This document shows positions 1 through 6,820 of a DNA stretch of 10,799 bases, piece after piece. Origin of the DNA: Desulfonatronum sp. (GTDB taxonomy: Bacteria; Desulfobacterota; Desulfovibrionia; Desulfovibrionales; Desulfonatronaceae). The notes beneath the pieces are model-generated. The model did no database searches. It was not told the origin of the DNA and worked only from the letters and a program-made list of their open reading frames with translations. The first letter of the stretch is position 1. Each line of letters begins with the position of its first letter. The DNA is taken from NCBI GenBank assembly GCA_007127655.1, contig SKYX01000059.1:1-10799 (forward strand). Direction: 5' to 3'. The translations under genes and the position numbers were made by a program.

Positions 1-216
1 GGCAAGATCACCGACGTGCGCGGTCGCGGCCTGATGCTGGGCATTGAACTGTCTTTTCCCGGCCAGGACGTCTGGCGTGGGCTTCTGGAAGCGGGCTTTG
101 TCCTGAACCTGACCCAGGACCGGGTGCTTCGGCTTCTTCCGCCATTGGTCGTTACGGAGGCGGATTTGCGACGGTTCAGTCAAGCCCTGGCTGAAATCCT
201 GGAAAAAACGTCTTGA
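1..216 (+). CDS. argD: Acetylornithine aminotransferase, C-terminal fragment (5' end outside window)
   Basis: Frame 1 is open from the first base and ends at TGA 214-216, giving 71 residues of a C-terminus. The stretch VRGRGLMLGIEL followed by an AG-VLNL-Q-VLRLLPPL pattern and a closing amphipathic helix is the typical end of class-III pyridoxal-phosphate aminotransferases of the ArgD (acetylornithine/succinyldiaminopimelate) group. These act in cytoplasmic arginine or lysine synthesis. The catalytic lysine lies upstream of the window, so substrate cannot be verified, and a related omega-aminotransferase remains possible. Its stop is 13 bases from the stop of the convergent Uma2 gene, with no obvious terminator hairpin in between. 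Confidence 0.8.
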   Translation, partial: GKITDVRGRGLMLGIELSFPGQDVWRGLLEAGFVLNLTQDRVLRLLPPLVVTEADLRRFSQALAEILEKTS

Positions 217-229
217 CCGGACGGGGGCG

Positions 230-868
230 TCATGGGTGGGGCAGGGGGGCTTCAGCCTCTTCGCCGTACCCCAAAGCATCTTGCTCCCGAAGGACGTCAA
301 CGCCTGGGCCCGGAAGCGGGACGTCTTCGTAGATCAATTCCAGCGGCAGTTCCACGGCCAGACACTCAAACAGGACCGATCCCGAGGTCATGGTCTGGCC
401 GACCCAGTTCCCGGACTGGCGATGCACCTGAACCAGTTTGCAATCCTGATCAACGAGCACGTACTCCCGCAGGCTGGGGATGGTGATGTAGGTGGACAGC
501 TTTTCCTGCTGATCCACCCGGCGCGTAGAGGCGGAAAGAACCTCGACGATCAGGCACGGGCTGGTTCGGAAGTAGGGTTGCCGGTCCTTCGGGTCGCAGG
601 ACAGGATGAGGTCCGGGTAGTAGAAGATGGTTTTGCCTTGGAGTTGGACGCGGACCTTCATGTCCGCCATGAACAACTGGCAGGGCGTGCCGCGAACGTG
701 AGGCCGCAGGGCCGCGAAGATGTTTCCGGATATCAGCCCATGTCGATCACTGGCACCGACCATGGCATAAACCGCGCCGTCGATATACTCGTGGCGGACA
801 TGGCTTTCCAATTCACCGGCCAGGTATTCCTGAACGCTGATGCTCTCGACGGGTTGTGCTCTGCCCAT
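230..868 (-). CDS. Uma2 family (DUF820) putative PD-(D/E)XK endonuclease
   Basis: The 212-residue product matches the Uma2/DUF820 family in size and layout. It has an N-terminal SVQEYLAGE and HEYIDGAVYAM segment (Glu27, Asp30), a histidine near residue 43 in a helix, YYPDLIL around 83-89 with Asp86, LIVEVLSAST at 106-115 with Glu109, Lys123 and a following strand REYVLVD. This acidic/lysine pattern is the proposed PD-(D/E)XK-like nuclease core. Family members are often present in many copies and are linked to mobile DNA, but their biological substrate is not established. The ATG at 866-868 is supported by AGGAGG five bases upstream on the minus strand. The C-terminal 35 residues are acidic and proline-rich and look like a non-conserved tail. 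It is transcribed toward argD and is probably an accessory gene; nuclease activity is inferred from family only. Confidence 0.85.
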   Translation of the reverse strand: MGRAQPVESISVQEYLAGELESHVRHEYIDGAVYAMVGASDRHGLISGNIFAALRPHVRGTPCQLFMADMKVRVQLQGKTIFYYPDLILSCDPKDRQPYFRTSPCLIVEVLSASTRRVDQQEKLSTYITIPSLREYVLVDQDCKLVQVHRQSGNWVGQTMTSGSVLFECLAVELPLELIYEDVPLPGPGVDVLREQDALGYGEEAEAPLPHP

Positions 869-873
869 GGTTG

Positions 874-879
874 CCTCCT
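874..879 (-). promoter_or_regulatory. Ribosome binding site of the Uma2 gene
   Basis: On the minus strand this reads AGGAGG, five bases before the ATG ending at 868. It fixes the start of the Uma2-family gene. Confidence 0.75.
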
Positions 880-906
880 GTCTGGAAGAATTTCTGAACG
901 TCGCTG

Positions 907-935
907 ATAAAATACGCGGATAGGGGCGTTGTTAA
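907..935 (-). promoter_or_regulatory. Weak candidate sigma-70-type promoter for the Uma2 gene
   Basis: On the minus strand TTAACA (930-935) is followed after 17 bases by TTTTAT (907-912). These match TTGACA and TATAAT at 5/6 and 4/6 positions. A TATTTT hexamer overlaps at 909-914 but would give 15-base spacing. The resulting 5' leader would be roughly 30 bases. This is inferred from weak similarity only. Confidence 0.25.
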
Positions 936-1008
936 CGGTCATCATCGTAGAGCAACACGCTTGTCAGTACAAGTTTTGTAACTGCTCAATCACCCTGGGC
1001 AGACAGAC

Positions 1009-1037
1009 GCCGGATGCGCTTCGCTTATCCGGCCTAC
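1009..1037 (-). repeat. REP-like palindrome 1 (enterobacterial REP type)
   Basis: A perfect 7-base stem, GCCGGAT (1009-1015) with ATCCGGC (1027-1033), surrounds a secondary GCG-CTT-CGC hairpin (1016-1024) and a TT bulge. It is flanked by CTAC (1034-1037), which reads GTAG at the 5' foot on the minus strand. This is the layout of repetitive extragenic palindromes: a GTAG tetranucleotide followed by a bulged stem-loop. The bases are strikingly close to the E. coli Y/Z REP consensus. REPs are mobilised by RAYT transposases (Y1 family) in other genomes; none is in this window. Confidence 0.75.
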
Positions 1038-1072
1038 ACGAAACCGTTGCTGCCGTGGTTGCAGGATTCCTG

Positions 1073-1104
1073 GTAGGCCGGATAAGGCGATAGCCGCATC
1101 CGGC
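1073..1104 (+). repeat. REP-like palindrome 2, inverted relative to palindrome 1
   Basis: GTAG (1073-1076) precedes GCCGGAT (1077-1083), an inner GGC-GATA-GCC hairpin (1086-1095) and ATCCGGC (1098-1104). The outer stem and the GTAG tail are identical to REP 1, and only the loop side differs. The two units face each other through their GTAG ends across a 35-base spacer (1038-1072), a BIME-like arrangement. The pair could fold into one large cruciform or RNA stem of 96 bases. Enterobacterial BIMEs bind gyrase, IHF or Pol I and stabilise mRNA; whether that applies here is unknown. Confidence 0.75.
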
Positions 1105-1156
1105 ACAACGGCTGCGCAGTGGAGTAAGCCCGGACTTTTTGAGCAGATACCAGGTT

Positions 1157-1186
1157 TTGAACGATCCAATTCAAGGTCGGTAGAGT
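1157..1186 (+). promoter_or_regulatory. Weak candidate promoter for the small gene at 1219
   Basis: TTGAAC (1157-1162) and TAGAGT (1181-1186) are separated by 18 bases and each match the sigma-70 hexamers at 4/6 positions. The -35-like box overlaps the putative right target-site repeat of the 978-1150 element. Low confidence; no better pair was seen between the element and the start codon. Confidence 0.2.
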
Positions 1187-1205
1187 CAAAATATTTCAAC
1201 CGAAC

Positions 1206-1212
1206 AAGGAGG
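1206..1212 (+). promoter_or_regulatory. Ribosome binding site of the small orphan gene
   Basis: AAGGAGG lies six bases before the ATG at 1219, a near-perfect Shine-Dalgarno sequence at ideal spacing. It is the main reason for accepting the 61-residue reading frame as a gene. Confidence 0.75.
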
Positions 1213-1218
1213 TTCTTC

Positions 1219-1404
1219 ATGGACGTTACCTCGGCACAGGACCAGTTGGCCACGGCCAAGATTGATGCAGAGCGTGAGCGGAGCAGGGAAATCCTGGAGC
1301 AGGAACGACTTCAACAGCAGAACCTCCGCCGCCAGGAGGAATTGGCGGCTGCCTCCAGAGCCCCGGAGCAGGCCGCCGCGCGGATCATCGACGAGGCGGT
1401 GTAG
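1219..1404 (+). CDS. Small hypothetical protein, charged, predicted coiled coil
   Basis: I do not recognise this 61-residue protein. It lacks Cys, Phe, Trp, Tyr and Gly and is made mostly of Ala, Glu, Gln, Arg and Leu. The middle section, from about residue 18 to 45 (ERERSREILEQERLQQQN then RRQEELAAASR), has heptad-like spacing of Ile/Leu and should form one long amphipathic helix or coiled coil. There is no signal peptide or membrane segment, so it should be a small cytoplasmic protein. The ATG is preceded by AAGGAGG at six bases, and the frame ends at TAG 1402-1404, 42 bases short of the convergent glnD stop. It sits alone on its strand just downstream of the REP-bearing element, so it may have its own promoter. 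Function unknown; it may be lineage-restricted. Confidence 0.6.
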   Translation: MDVTSAQDQLATAKIDAERERSREILEQERLQQQNLRRQEELAAASRAPEQAAARIIDEAV

Positions 1405-1446
1405 CGCACGGGTGGGGAATCGCCCGGAACCGCCAGGACGGTGGGC

Positions 1447-4365
1447 TTACCCGTTCGTGGTCGATTCGGACCCGCTTCGGAGAGCAAAAAGCAGAGCGTT
1501 TTGAATTTCCCGAAGGTGGGCGGGGTCGGTGATTTTTTGGCCCAGATGGTCCAGGACGTCGAAGGTGTCGGCAATGCGGTCGGCCTGGGTGGCGATTTTT
1601 GCGCGATGGACCTGGACCTGGAGACGCTCGAAAGCATCGGCGATCTGGTAGAGGCAGCCAGGACGGTCATCGGCAATAACCTCGATCAGGGTTGAAAAAT
1701 CGCTGGTCTCGTTGTCGACCCGGACCGTTGGCGGCAATGCGTGGGGGACGATTTTGGCGTTCAACCGGGAACGGCGTTTTTCTTCCAGCCGGTAGTCCAG
1801 GAACAGTTTGCCGGTCATGGTGTACTTGACCGCTTGTTTGAGGCGGAAGGCTAATTCATCCAGGTGCAAAGGGTCTGGCGGATCCTGAATCTTGAACAGG
1901 GTGAGCACCACGCCGTTGGGCCAGGTGACCACCTCCGCGGCCAGGACGTTCACTTCGTGCAGGGCCAGCGAGCCGCAGAGCACCGGAAAGATGCCGGGCT
2001 GGTCCATGACGGCGAAGGTCACTTCGTGGCAGCCCATTTCCGGGAGGTCCGCCGCTTCCACGGTTGCGTGCCCCAGACCGCCGCGACCTCCGGGGATGCG
2101 TATTTTCTCCTCGGCCACCTCTCGACCAAGGCGCGAGACGAGGTGGATGTGGCGGTGGATGGTGTCGGGCGGGGTGGTCAGCAGGTAGCGCAAGGGAATC
2201 TTGCGCAGGAGATCATTCAGGTCGCCATCCGGTTTGTCATCCAGTTTGTCATCCAGTTTTTTGGGGACGTCGCGTCCCAGGAAAAGGTGCCTGACCTCTT
2301 CTCGAACCCTTTCGACCCGCTCCATGGCTTGGGGTTCGGACAGCGGGCCATGGGCAAAGAGCTTGCGGATTTTGAAGTAAAGATCCTGAAGCAGGGACGT
2401 GGTCCACTCGTTCCACGCCTTGGGGCCGGTGGCCCGGGCGTCGGCCATGCTGAGCAGGAACAGACGATCCAGCCTCGCCTCGTCGCCGACGCGCTCGGCG
2501 CAGGCGGCCACCACCTGTTCATTGTGCAGATCCTTGCGGGTGGCGGTCTTGAACAACAACAAGTGTTCACGGACCAGGAACGTAGTTTCTCGGGCGATCG
2601 GCTCCGGAACCTGAAAGCGCACCAGGATCCTCTCGGCCATTTCGGCCCCGGCCGCGGCATGGTCGGATGCGCCTTTGCCGATGTCGTGCAGCAACGCCCC
2701 CAGAACCAAAGACGTGGCGTCCGGAAGGCGTTGCAGTATTTCCCCCGCCAATATCGACCTTCGTTCTCCTATCCAGGAGATTAGATCTTCTTCGTCTCTC
2801 TTGTTCCACCTGTTCAGCCAGCCCAGGGTTTCCATGGTATGCGCCCCCAAAGGGCGCAGGTGATAGGCGTCGAATTGTATCCGGTCCTGAACGCGGCCGA
2901 ATTCCGGAATCAAGGCGCCCAGCACACCGGAAGCGAGCAGGTCGCGTCCAGCCTGAACGCCGCCTGGAGCCATCAGAATGGCTGCCAGTTCCTGGAGGAT
3001 TTCGAATCGCTCTCCGATGTCCTGAAGCAGGGTGGCGCAGGCGGACGTCACGGCATCGCGAACCGTCCAGGACAGCGGCAGGCCGCTTTGTCCCATCACG
3101 GAGAACAGGGCCATGACCTGTTTTCCTGGCGAGTCGCGTCGAGAGGGGAAGAGCTGGGAAAAGGTCAGCCCGTCTGCGGCCAGGGCGATGCCCTGGTGGG
3201 CTTCCTTCTCCAGCCAAGGGAGGGATGGAGGGTGTTCCTGGCCGCGAATGGTGCGCAGGACCGCCAGATACATGGCCCTGATACGTTCCATGGCCCTGTG
3301 CAGTTTGCTCAGAAACAGCTCCACGGCTAAGCCGGCGTCGTTCCCTTCGAATCCAAGGAGGCGGGCGACTCGCGGTTGCAATTCCAGATGCAGCACGTCG
3401 GCCTTGCGGGCGACCGTCAGGTGCAGGGCCGTGCGGGTTTGGAGCAAAAAGGTCACGTCTTGTTCCAGCTGAAAAACGTCCGCTTCAGAGAATGGGCCCG
3501 CCGGGTGTGTGATTATTCGGTCCTTGTCCGGGGACAGGCGCGGGACCGCCAGCCAGAGCAGACGATGATAGTCCCGAAGGCCGCCGGGGCTGGTCTTGAG
3601 GTTGGGTTCCAGGAGGTTTTCCGTCGAAAGGTCGAAAAAGAAGTCGGTGTTTCGCTTTCGAGCCCCGCTTGCAATTTCCTCTGAGAGTTCCCCTGGGACT
3701 TCCCCCGCGGACCCGGCCGGACTGGAAACATGTTCACCATGTCTGTCCTGAGCACCATGACTATCTGAGGCGATGGCTACATCAGCCAGGAGTGCGAGAT
3801 CGTAATGCGCGGCCAGCTCGATAAAGGCTTCGGCGAACTGGTGCAACAAGGGGCGGCTTCCGGCCAGAAACCGCGCTGAAAGCATGGCGGTGAAGGTCTT
3901 ATGGTCCTCCTGGGCCAGGGTGAGACATTCCTGGATGCCGCGAACCCCGTGCCCCAGGTCCAACCCCAGGTCCCAGAGCGGGAGAAAGAGCTCCCGGCAT
4001 AAAAGCCCGGCTGTTTCAGGCACGCCATCCTGGAACAGCATCAGCACGTCCAGATCGGAATAAGGGCACAGAGATTCCCGGCCATACCCACCCACGGCCA
4101 GCACGACGAAGGAATCAGCGGAAATCCGGCTTGAACTTTCGGTGGATTGCGCCAGGATTTCCGAAACCCTGCTCTGGAAGTAGCGATCCGTAAGCCGGGT
4201 CAAACACACTGGAAAATCAGGCGGGACCACGCCTCCGTCCAACGGGGTCCGCAAAAGATCGTCGCGCTCGTCGCGTAATCGAGCGGCGGCGCCTTGTCGC
4301 GTCGCTGAATCAAGTGCAGGGGAGCCGGAAGAAGAACTGGAGGGTGAGTCGGAACAAGGCGACAT
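1447..4365 (-). CDS. glnD: Bifunctional [PII] uridylyltransferase / uridylyl-removing enzyme
   Basis: GlnD senses glutamine and adds or removes UMP on PII, controlling nitrogen assimilation in the cytoplasm. The 972-residue product has the full domain order. The nucleotidyltransferase domain has GGYGR at 92-96 and PYSDLD at 101-106. The LEPNLKTSPGGLRD segment is at about 252-265. The HD domain for UMP removal has HD at 560-561 in LLHDIGKG, REH at 599-601 and an ADARATGPKAWNEW block at 641-654. Two C-terminal ACT domains lie at about 783-850 and 893-960. It is somewhat longer than the roughly 890-residue E. coli protein, owing to a Ser-rich N-terminus, an insertion at about 197-240 and a KLDD-repeat linker at 703-718. 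The ATG ending at 4365 is the first in frame but has no clear Shine-Dalgarno; the frame stays open upstream without another ATG. It follows glnB by 70 bases, its direct substrate gene. Confidence 0.95.
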   Translation of the reverse strand: MSPCSDSPSSSSSGSPALDSATRQGAAARLRDERDDLLRTPLDGGVVPPDFPVCLTRLTDRYFQSRVSEILAQSTESSSRISADSFVVLAVGGYGRESLCPYSDLDVLMLFQDGVPETAGLLCRELFLPLWDLGLDLGHGVRGIQECLTLAQEDHKTFTAMLSARFLAGSRPLLHQFAEAFIELAAHYDLALLADVAIASDSHGAQDRHGEHVSSPAGSAGEVPGELSEEIASGARKRNTDFFFDLSTENLLEPNLKTSPGGLRDYHRLLWLAVPRLSPDKDRIITHPAGPFSEADVFQLEQDVTFLLQTRTALHLTVARKADVLHLELQPRVARLLGFEGNDAGLAVELFLSKLHRAMERIRAMYLAVLRTIRGQEHPPSLPWLEKEAHQGIALAADGLTFSQLFPSRRDSPGKQVMALFSVMGQSGLPLSWTVRDAVTSACATLLQDIGERFEILQELAAILMAPGGVQAGRDLLASGVLGALIPEFGRVQDRIQFDAYHLRPLGAHTMETLGWLNRWNKRDEEDLISWIGERRSILAGEILQRLPDATSLVLGALLHDIGKGASDHAAAGAEMAERILVRFQVPEPIARETTFLVREHLLLFKTATRKDLHNEQVVAACAERVGDEARLDRLFLLSMADARATGPKAWNEWTTSLLQDLYFKIRKLFAHGPLSEPQAMERVERVREEVRHLFLGRDVPKKLDDKLDDKPDGDLNDLLRKIPLRYLLTTPPDTIHRHIHLVSRLGREVAEEKIRIPGGRGGLGHATVEAADLPEMGCHEVTFAVMDQPGIFPVLCGSLALHEVNVLAAEVVTWPNGVVLTLFKIQDPPDPLHLDELAFRLKQAVKYTMTGKLFLDYRLEEKRRSRLNAKIVPHALPPTVRVDNETSDFSTLIEVIADDRPGCLYQIADAFERLQVQVHRAKIATQADRIADTFDVLDHLGQKITDPAHLREIQNALLFALRSGSESTTNG
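2212..2259 (-). repeat. 12-base tandem repeat inside glnD encoding a KLDD linker
   Basis: Two perfect copies of a 12-base unit (2236-2247 and 2248-2259; minus-strand AAACTGGATGAC) are followed by a 10/12 copy (2224-2235) and a decayed 8/12 copy (2212-2223). They encode KLDD, KLDD, KPDG and DLND, residues 703-718, just after the HD domain and before the ACT region. The unit is a multiple of three, so copy-number change would keep the frame. Confidence 0.8.
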
Positions 4366-4435
4366 GGAATGCGTACCGCCGTGGAAAAGGTGAACATCAA
4401 CCGCGAAGCGGCGGCCTGGGGTGAGAGAAGTTCGG

Positions 4436-4861
<426 letters not shown>

Positions 4862-4897
4862 TCAGGTATTGTTCCGTGCTCCAGAAACCCGGAGCCT

Positions 4898-6067
4898 TTA
4901 TTGAAACCAGCGTAGAATCGTGTCCAGAAGATAGCGGAAAATGCCGCCCTTGCTCACGGTGCGCAAGGCCACCAGGGGGTGCTCGGCGATCAGGTCGTCT
5001 TGGAGATAAACACGCAGCTCTCCTAATGGCTGACCGACTTCCACCGGAGCTTCGATCAGCTCCTGAAGAGCCATTTCCAAGCGAAGGTTTTCCCGGCTGC
5101 CTCTGGGTATGGAGGCATAAAACGTCGTTTCGAGGCCCACAGGCAGGCGGGTCTCCGCTCCGAACCACAGCCGAGGTTCAACGAGAATTTCCCCGGGCTG
5201 CTGAATGGTCGCGGTTTCAAACTGCCGGAACCCCCAGTTCAGCAAGGCCTGAGATTGATCCGCCCGAGCCAGGCCGCCTGCACGGGAGCTGGAAGCCTCG
5301 ATGCCCATGACCACGGCCACTAAACGCATCTCGTCGCGCTGGGCCGAGGTTACCAGATTGTATCCAGCCGCCGAGGTCCATCCGGTTTTCACGCCGTCCA
5401 CCGAGGGATCCCGGCCCAAAAGAAGGTTGCGGTTGTGCTGGGTGATGTCGTTGTAGGTGAAGCTGCGTTCCGAGTAGTAGCCGTAATATTCAGGGAAACT
5501 GGTGATCAGCTCTCTGGCCAAGGTGACGATGTCCCTGGCTGAGGTATACTGCGGTTGTTCGCTAGGCAGGCCGTGGCTGTTCTGGAACTGGGTGTCGTTC
5601 ATGCCCAGAGCCAGGGCCTGGGCATTCATCAAGTCCACGAAGGCCGCTTCGGTTCCGGCGATCCGTTCGGCCAGGGCCACGCAGGCGTCGTTGCCGGATT
5701 GGACGATCATCCCTCGGATCAGGTCCTCCACGGTGACGTGGCTGCCCACGTCAATGTACATCCGGGATGCTCCGGTCATTCCGGTGCGCCAGGCCTGTTC
5801 GCTGACCAGGACTTCCTCTTCCAGAGTCAGTTTCCCGGCTTGCAGCTCGCGAAAGACCAGGTAGGCGGTCATGATCTTGGTCAAGCTGGCTGGCTCCACG
5901 CGCTGGTCGGCGTCTTTTTCCGCCAGGGTCGCGCCGCTGCGGGCGTCCATGAGAAAATAGTTGCGGGCCGTCAGTTCAGAGGGCGGGCTGATCTCCAGGC
6001 GAGCGTGGACCGAGGTGGTCAGAAGCAGAAGCAAAAAAAATAATAGAAAAATTCGCGGCAGTCGCAT
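4898..6067 (-). CDS. dacF: D-alanyl-D-alanine carboxypeptidase (peptidase S11, PBP5/DacF-like)
   Basis: The enzyme trims the terminal D-Ala from peptidoglycan pentapeptides on the periplasmic side of the inner membrane. The 389-residue sequence starts with a signal peptide: MRLPR, then a long Leu/Phe core, with likely cleavage after SVHA near residue 22. The three S11 motifs are intact: SLTK at 61-64 with nucleophile Ser61, SGN at 124-126, and KTG at 227-229. A PBP5_C-type domain covers about 280-370, and the C-terminal end (KGGIFRYLLDTILRWFQ) is an amphipathic anchor helix as in PBP5. The start has only a modest AGGA nine bases upstream. The gene lies between cheX and glnB on the same strand. 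The symbol dacF follows common usage for such bacteria; dacA or dacC would be equally defensible. Function is very secure, the exact paralogue is not. Confidence 0.93.
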   Translation of the reverse strand: MRLPRIFLLFFLLLLLTTSVHARLEISPPSELTARNYFLMDARSGATLAEKDADQRVEPASLTKIMTAYLVFRELQAGKLTLEEEVLVSEQAWRTGMTGASRMYIDVGSHVTVEDLIRGMIVQSGNDACVALAERIAGTEAAFVDLMNAQALALGMNDTQFQNSHGLPSEQPQYTSARDIVTLARELITSFPEYYGYYSERSFTYNDITQHNRNLLLGRDPSVDGVKTGWTSAAGYNLVTSAQRDEMRLVAVVMGIEASSSRAGGLARADQSQALLNWGFRQFETATIQQPGEILVEPRLWFGAETRLPVGLETTFYASIPRGSRENLRLEMALQELIEAPVEVGQPLGELRVYLQDDLIAEHPLVALRTVSKGGIFRYLLDTILRWFQ

Positions 6068-6198
6068 GATACGTCGTCCTGGTCAAAAGGTTTCAGATAA
6101 TGCGGAGTCCAGCCTTGAGATGCCCGATATATGCGCCGACATCCTCGGGGCGGGGATCACGGTTGGTCGGTTTCGTTGCGCCACAGTGGAAGTTCGCA

Positions 6199-6657
6199 TC
6201 ATTGAAAACAAAATTCAACAGTGAACTCACCATAATCCGTGGTGAACGGGATGGCCATTATCGGCTCAGAGGAGATGTGATGAATGGTGTGGCCTTTGCC
6301 CATGATCACCGTGGGCGTGGCGGACTGGATGGTCAGTCCGGTCTCGGCCAGAAGCTGACGGGATTTGCCGGAAATCATGTTGGTGATTTCGCCCACGGCG
6401 TCCTTGGTGTCCGAAATGACGTCTTCTATGGCGTCACCCAGCATATTTTTGACAACCGCAAGCGCGCATTTCTGCGTGAAGGTCACGGAGATGGTCCCGG
6501 CCTTATCCCCGGTCAGGCCGATCACGCCAGTGACGTCGCCCTTGGCCATGCTGTCCTTCTTGACATACGGCTTTCCCGCCACGGGGGTGATCATGGCCAT
6601 GGTGGACAGGACTTCCGTTGTCGCCTTGATGAAGGATTTGGCGATTTCAATGCTCAT
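6199..6657 (-). CDS. cheX: CheX-family protein (CheC/CheX-type CheY-P phosphatase fold)
   Basis: The 152-residue product begins MSIEIAKSFIKATTEVLSTM and carries DAVGEITNMISG, containing the E-x2-N signature (Glu90, Asn93) that CheC, CheX and FliY use to hydrolyse phospho-CheY. The repeated beta-strand sections GVIGLTGDKAGTISVTF and PFTTDYGEFTVEF fit the CheX fold. Only one E-x2-N motif is present, as in CheX; CheC usually has two. The start ending at 6657 is chosen because AAGGAG stands eight bases upstream; a longer in-frame version from 6705 would add 16 unrelated residues. No chemotaxis gene is nearby, so the partner response regulator is unknown; it could act on CheY or on another receiver protein. 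It is followed by dacF after 131 bases. The fold is secure, the physiological role is inferred. Confidence 0.85.
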   Translation of the reverse strand: MSIEIAKSFIKATTEVLSTMAMITPVAGKPYVKKDSMAKGDVTGVIGLTGDKAGTISVTFTQKCALAVVKNMLGDAIEDVISDTKDAVGEITNMISGKSRQLLAETGLTIQSATPTVIMGKGHTIHHISSEPIMAIPFTTDYGEFTVEFCFQ

Positions 6658-6665
6658 GGTTGGTG

Positions 6666-6671
6666 CTCCTT
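6666..6671 (-). promoter_or_regulatory. Ribosome binding site fixing the cheX start
   Basis: On the minus strand this reads AAGGAG, eight bases before the ATG ending at 6657. It rules in the 152-residue CheX over a 168-residue version starting at 6705. Confidence 0.75.
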
Positions 6672-6767
6672 GAGGGAATAATGACGGATCGGCATCAAGC
6701 CACAAAAAAAAAGTGTTGGCAATGGTGCATGGAGGAAAAATCTGTTCTCAATAAAAAAACAAATCGC

Positions 6768-6785
6768 GATCGAGATCGAGATCGA
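6768..6785. repeat. Hexanucleotide tandem repeat (GATCGA)x3
   Basis: Three perfect GATCGA units lie end to end about 110 bases upstream of the cheX start. The array is short but exact and could change length by slippage. Confidence 0.7.
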
Positions 6786-6820
6786 GGGATGGTTCAAAAC
6801 CTGTTGACACTTCCGGAATT

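Larger units (their letters stand above)
978..1150. mobile_element. Putative MITE-like non-autonomous element carrying a REP pair
   Basis: The left end GTAACTGCTCAA (978-989) and the reverse complement of the right end, GTATCTGCTCAA (1139-1150), match at 11 of 12 bases. Immediately outside them are CAAGTTTT (970-977) and CAGGTTTT (1151-1158), an 8-base direct repeat with one mismatch, as expected for a target duplication that has aged. The unit is 173 bases, has no coding capacity, and its interior is dominated by two inverted REP-like palindromes. An end starting GTAA plus an 8-base duplication is faintly reminiscent of IS66-family elements, but no transposase is present and I would not assign a family. 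The ends could be coincidental; multiple genomic copies would settle it. Confidence 0.4.

Noticed and set aside
236..907. Plus-strand open frame opposite the Uma2 gene
   Set aside because: The minus-strand frame has the Uma2 motifs and a good ribosome binding site, whereas this one has neither.
1864..2784. Plus-strand open frame (306 codons) opposite glnD
   Set aside because: Antisense shadow of the HD and ACT-proximal part of glnD; no ribosome binding site and no domain.
4878..4895. GCTCC/GGAGC hairpin just after the dacF stop as a terminator
   Set aside because: The stem is only five pairs with an eight-base loop and no U-run on the minus strand; too weak to call.
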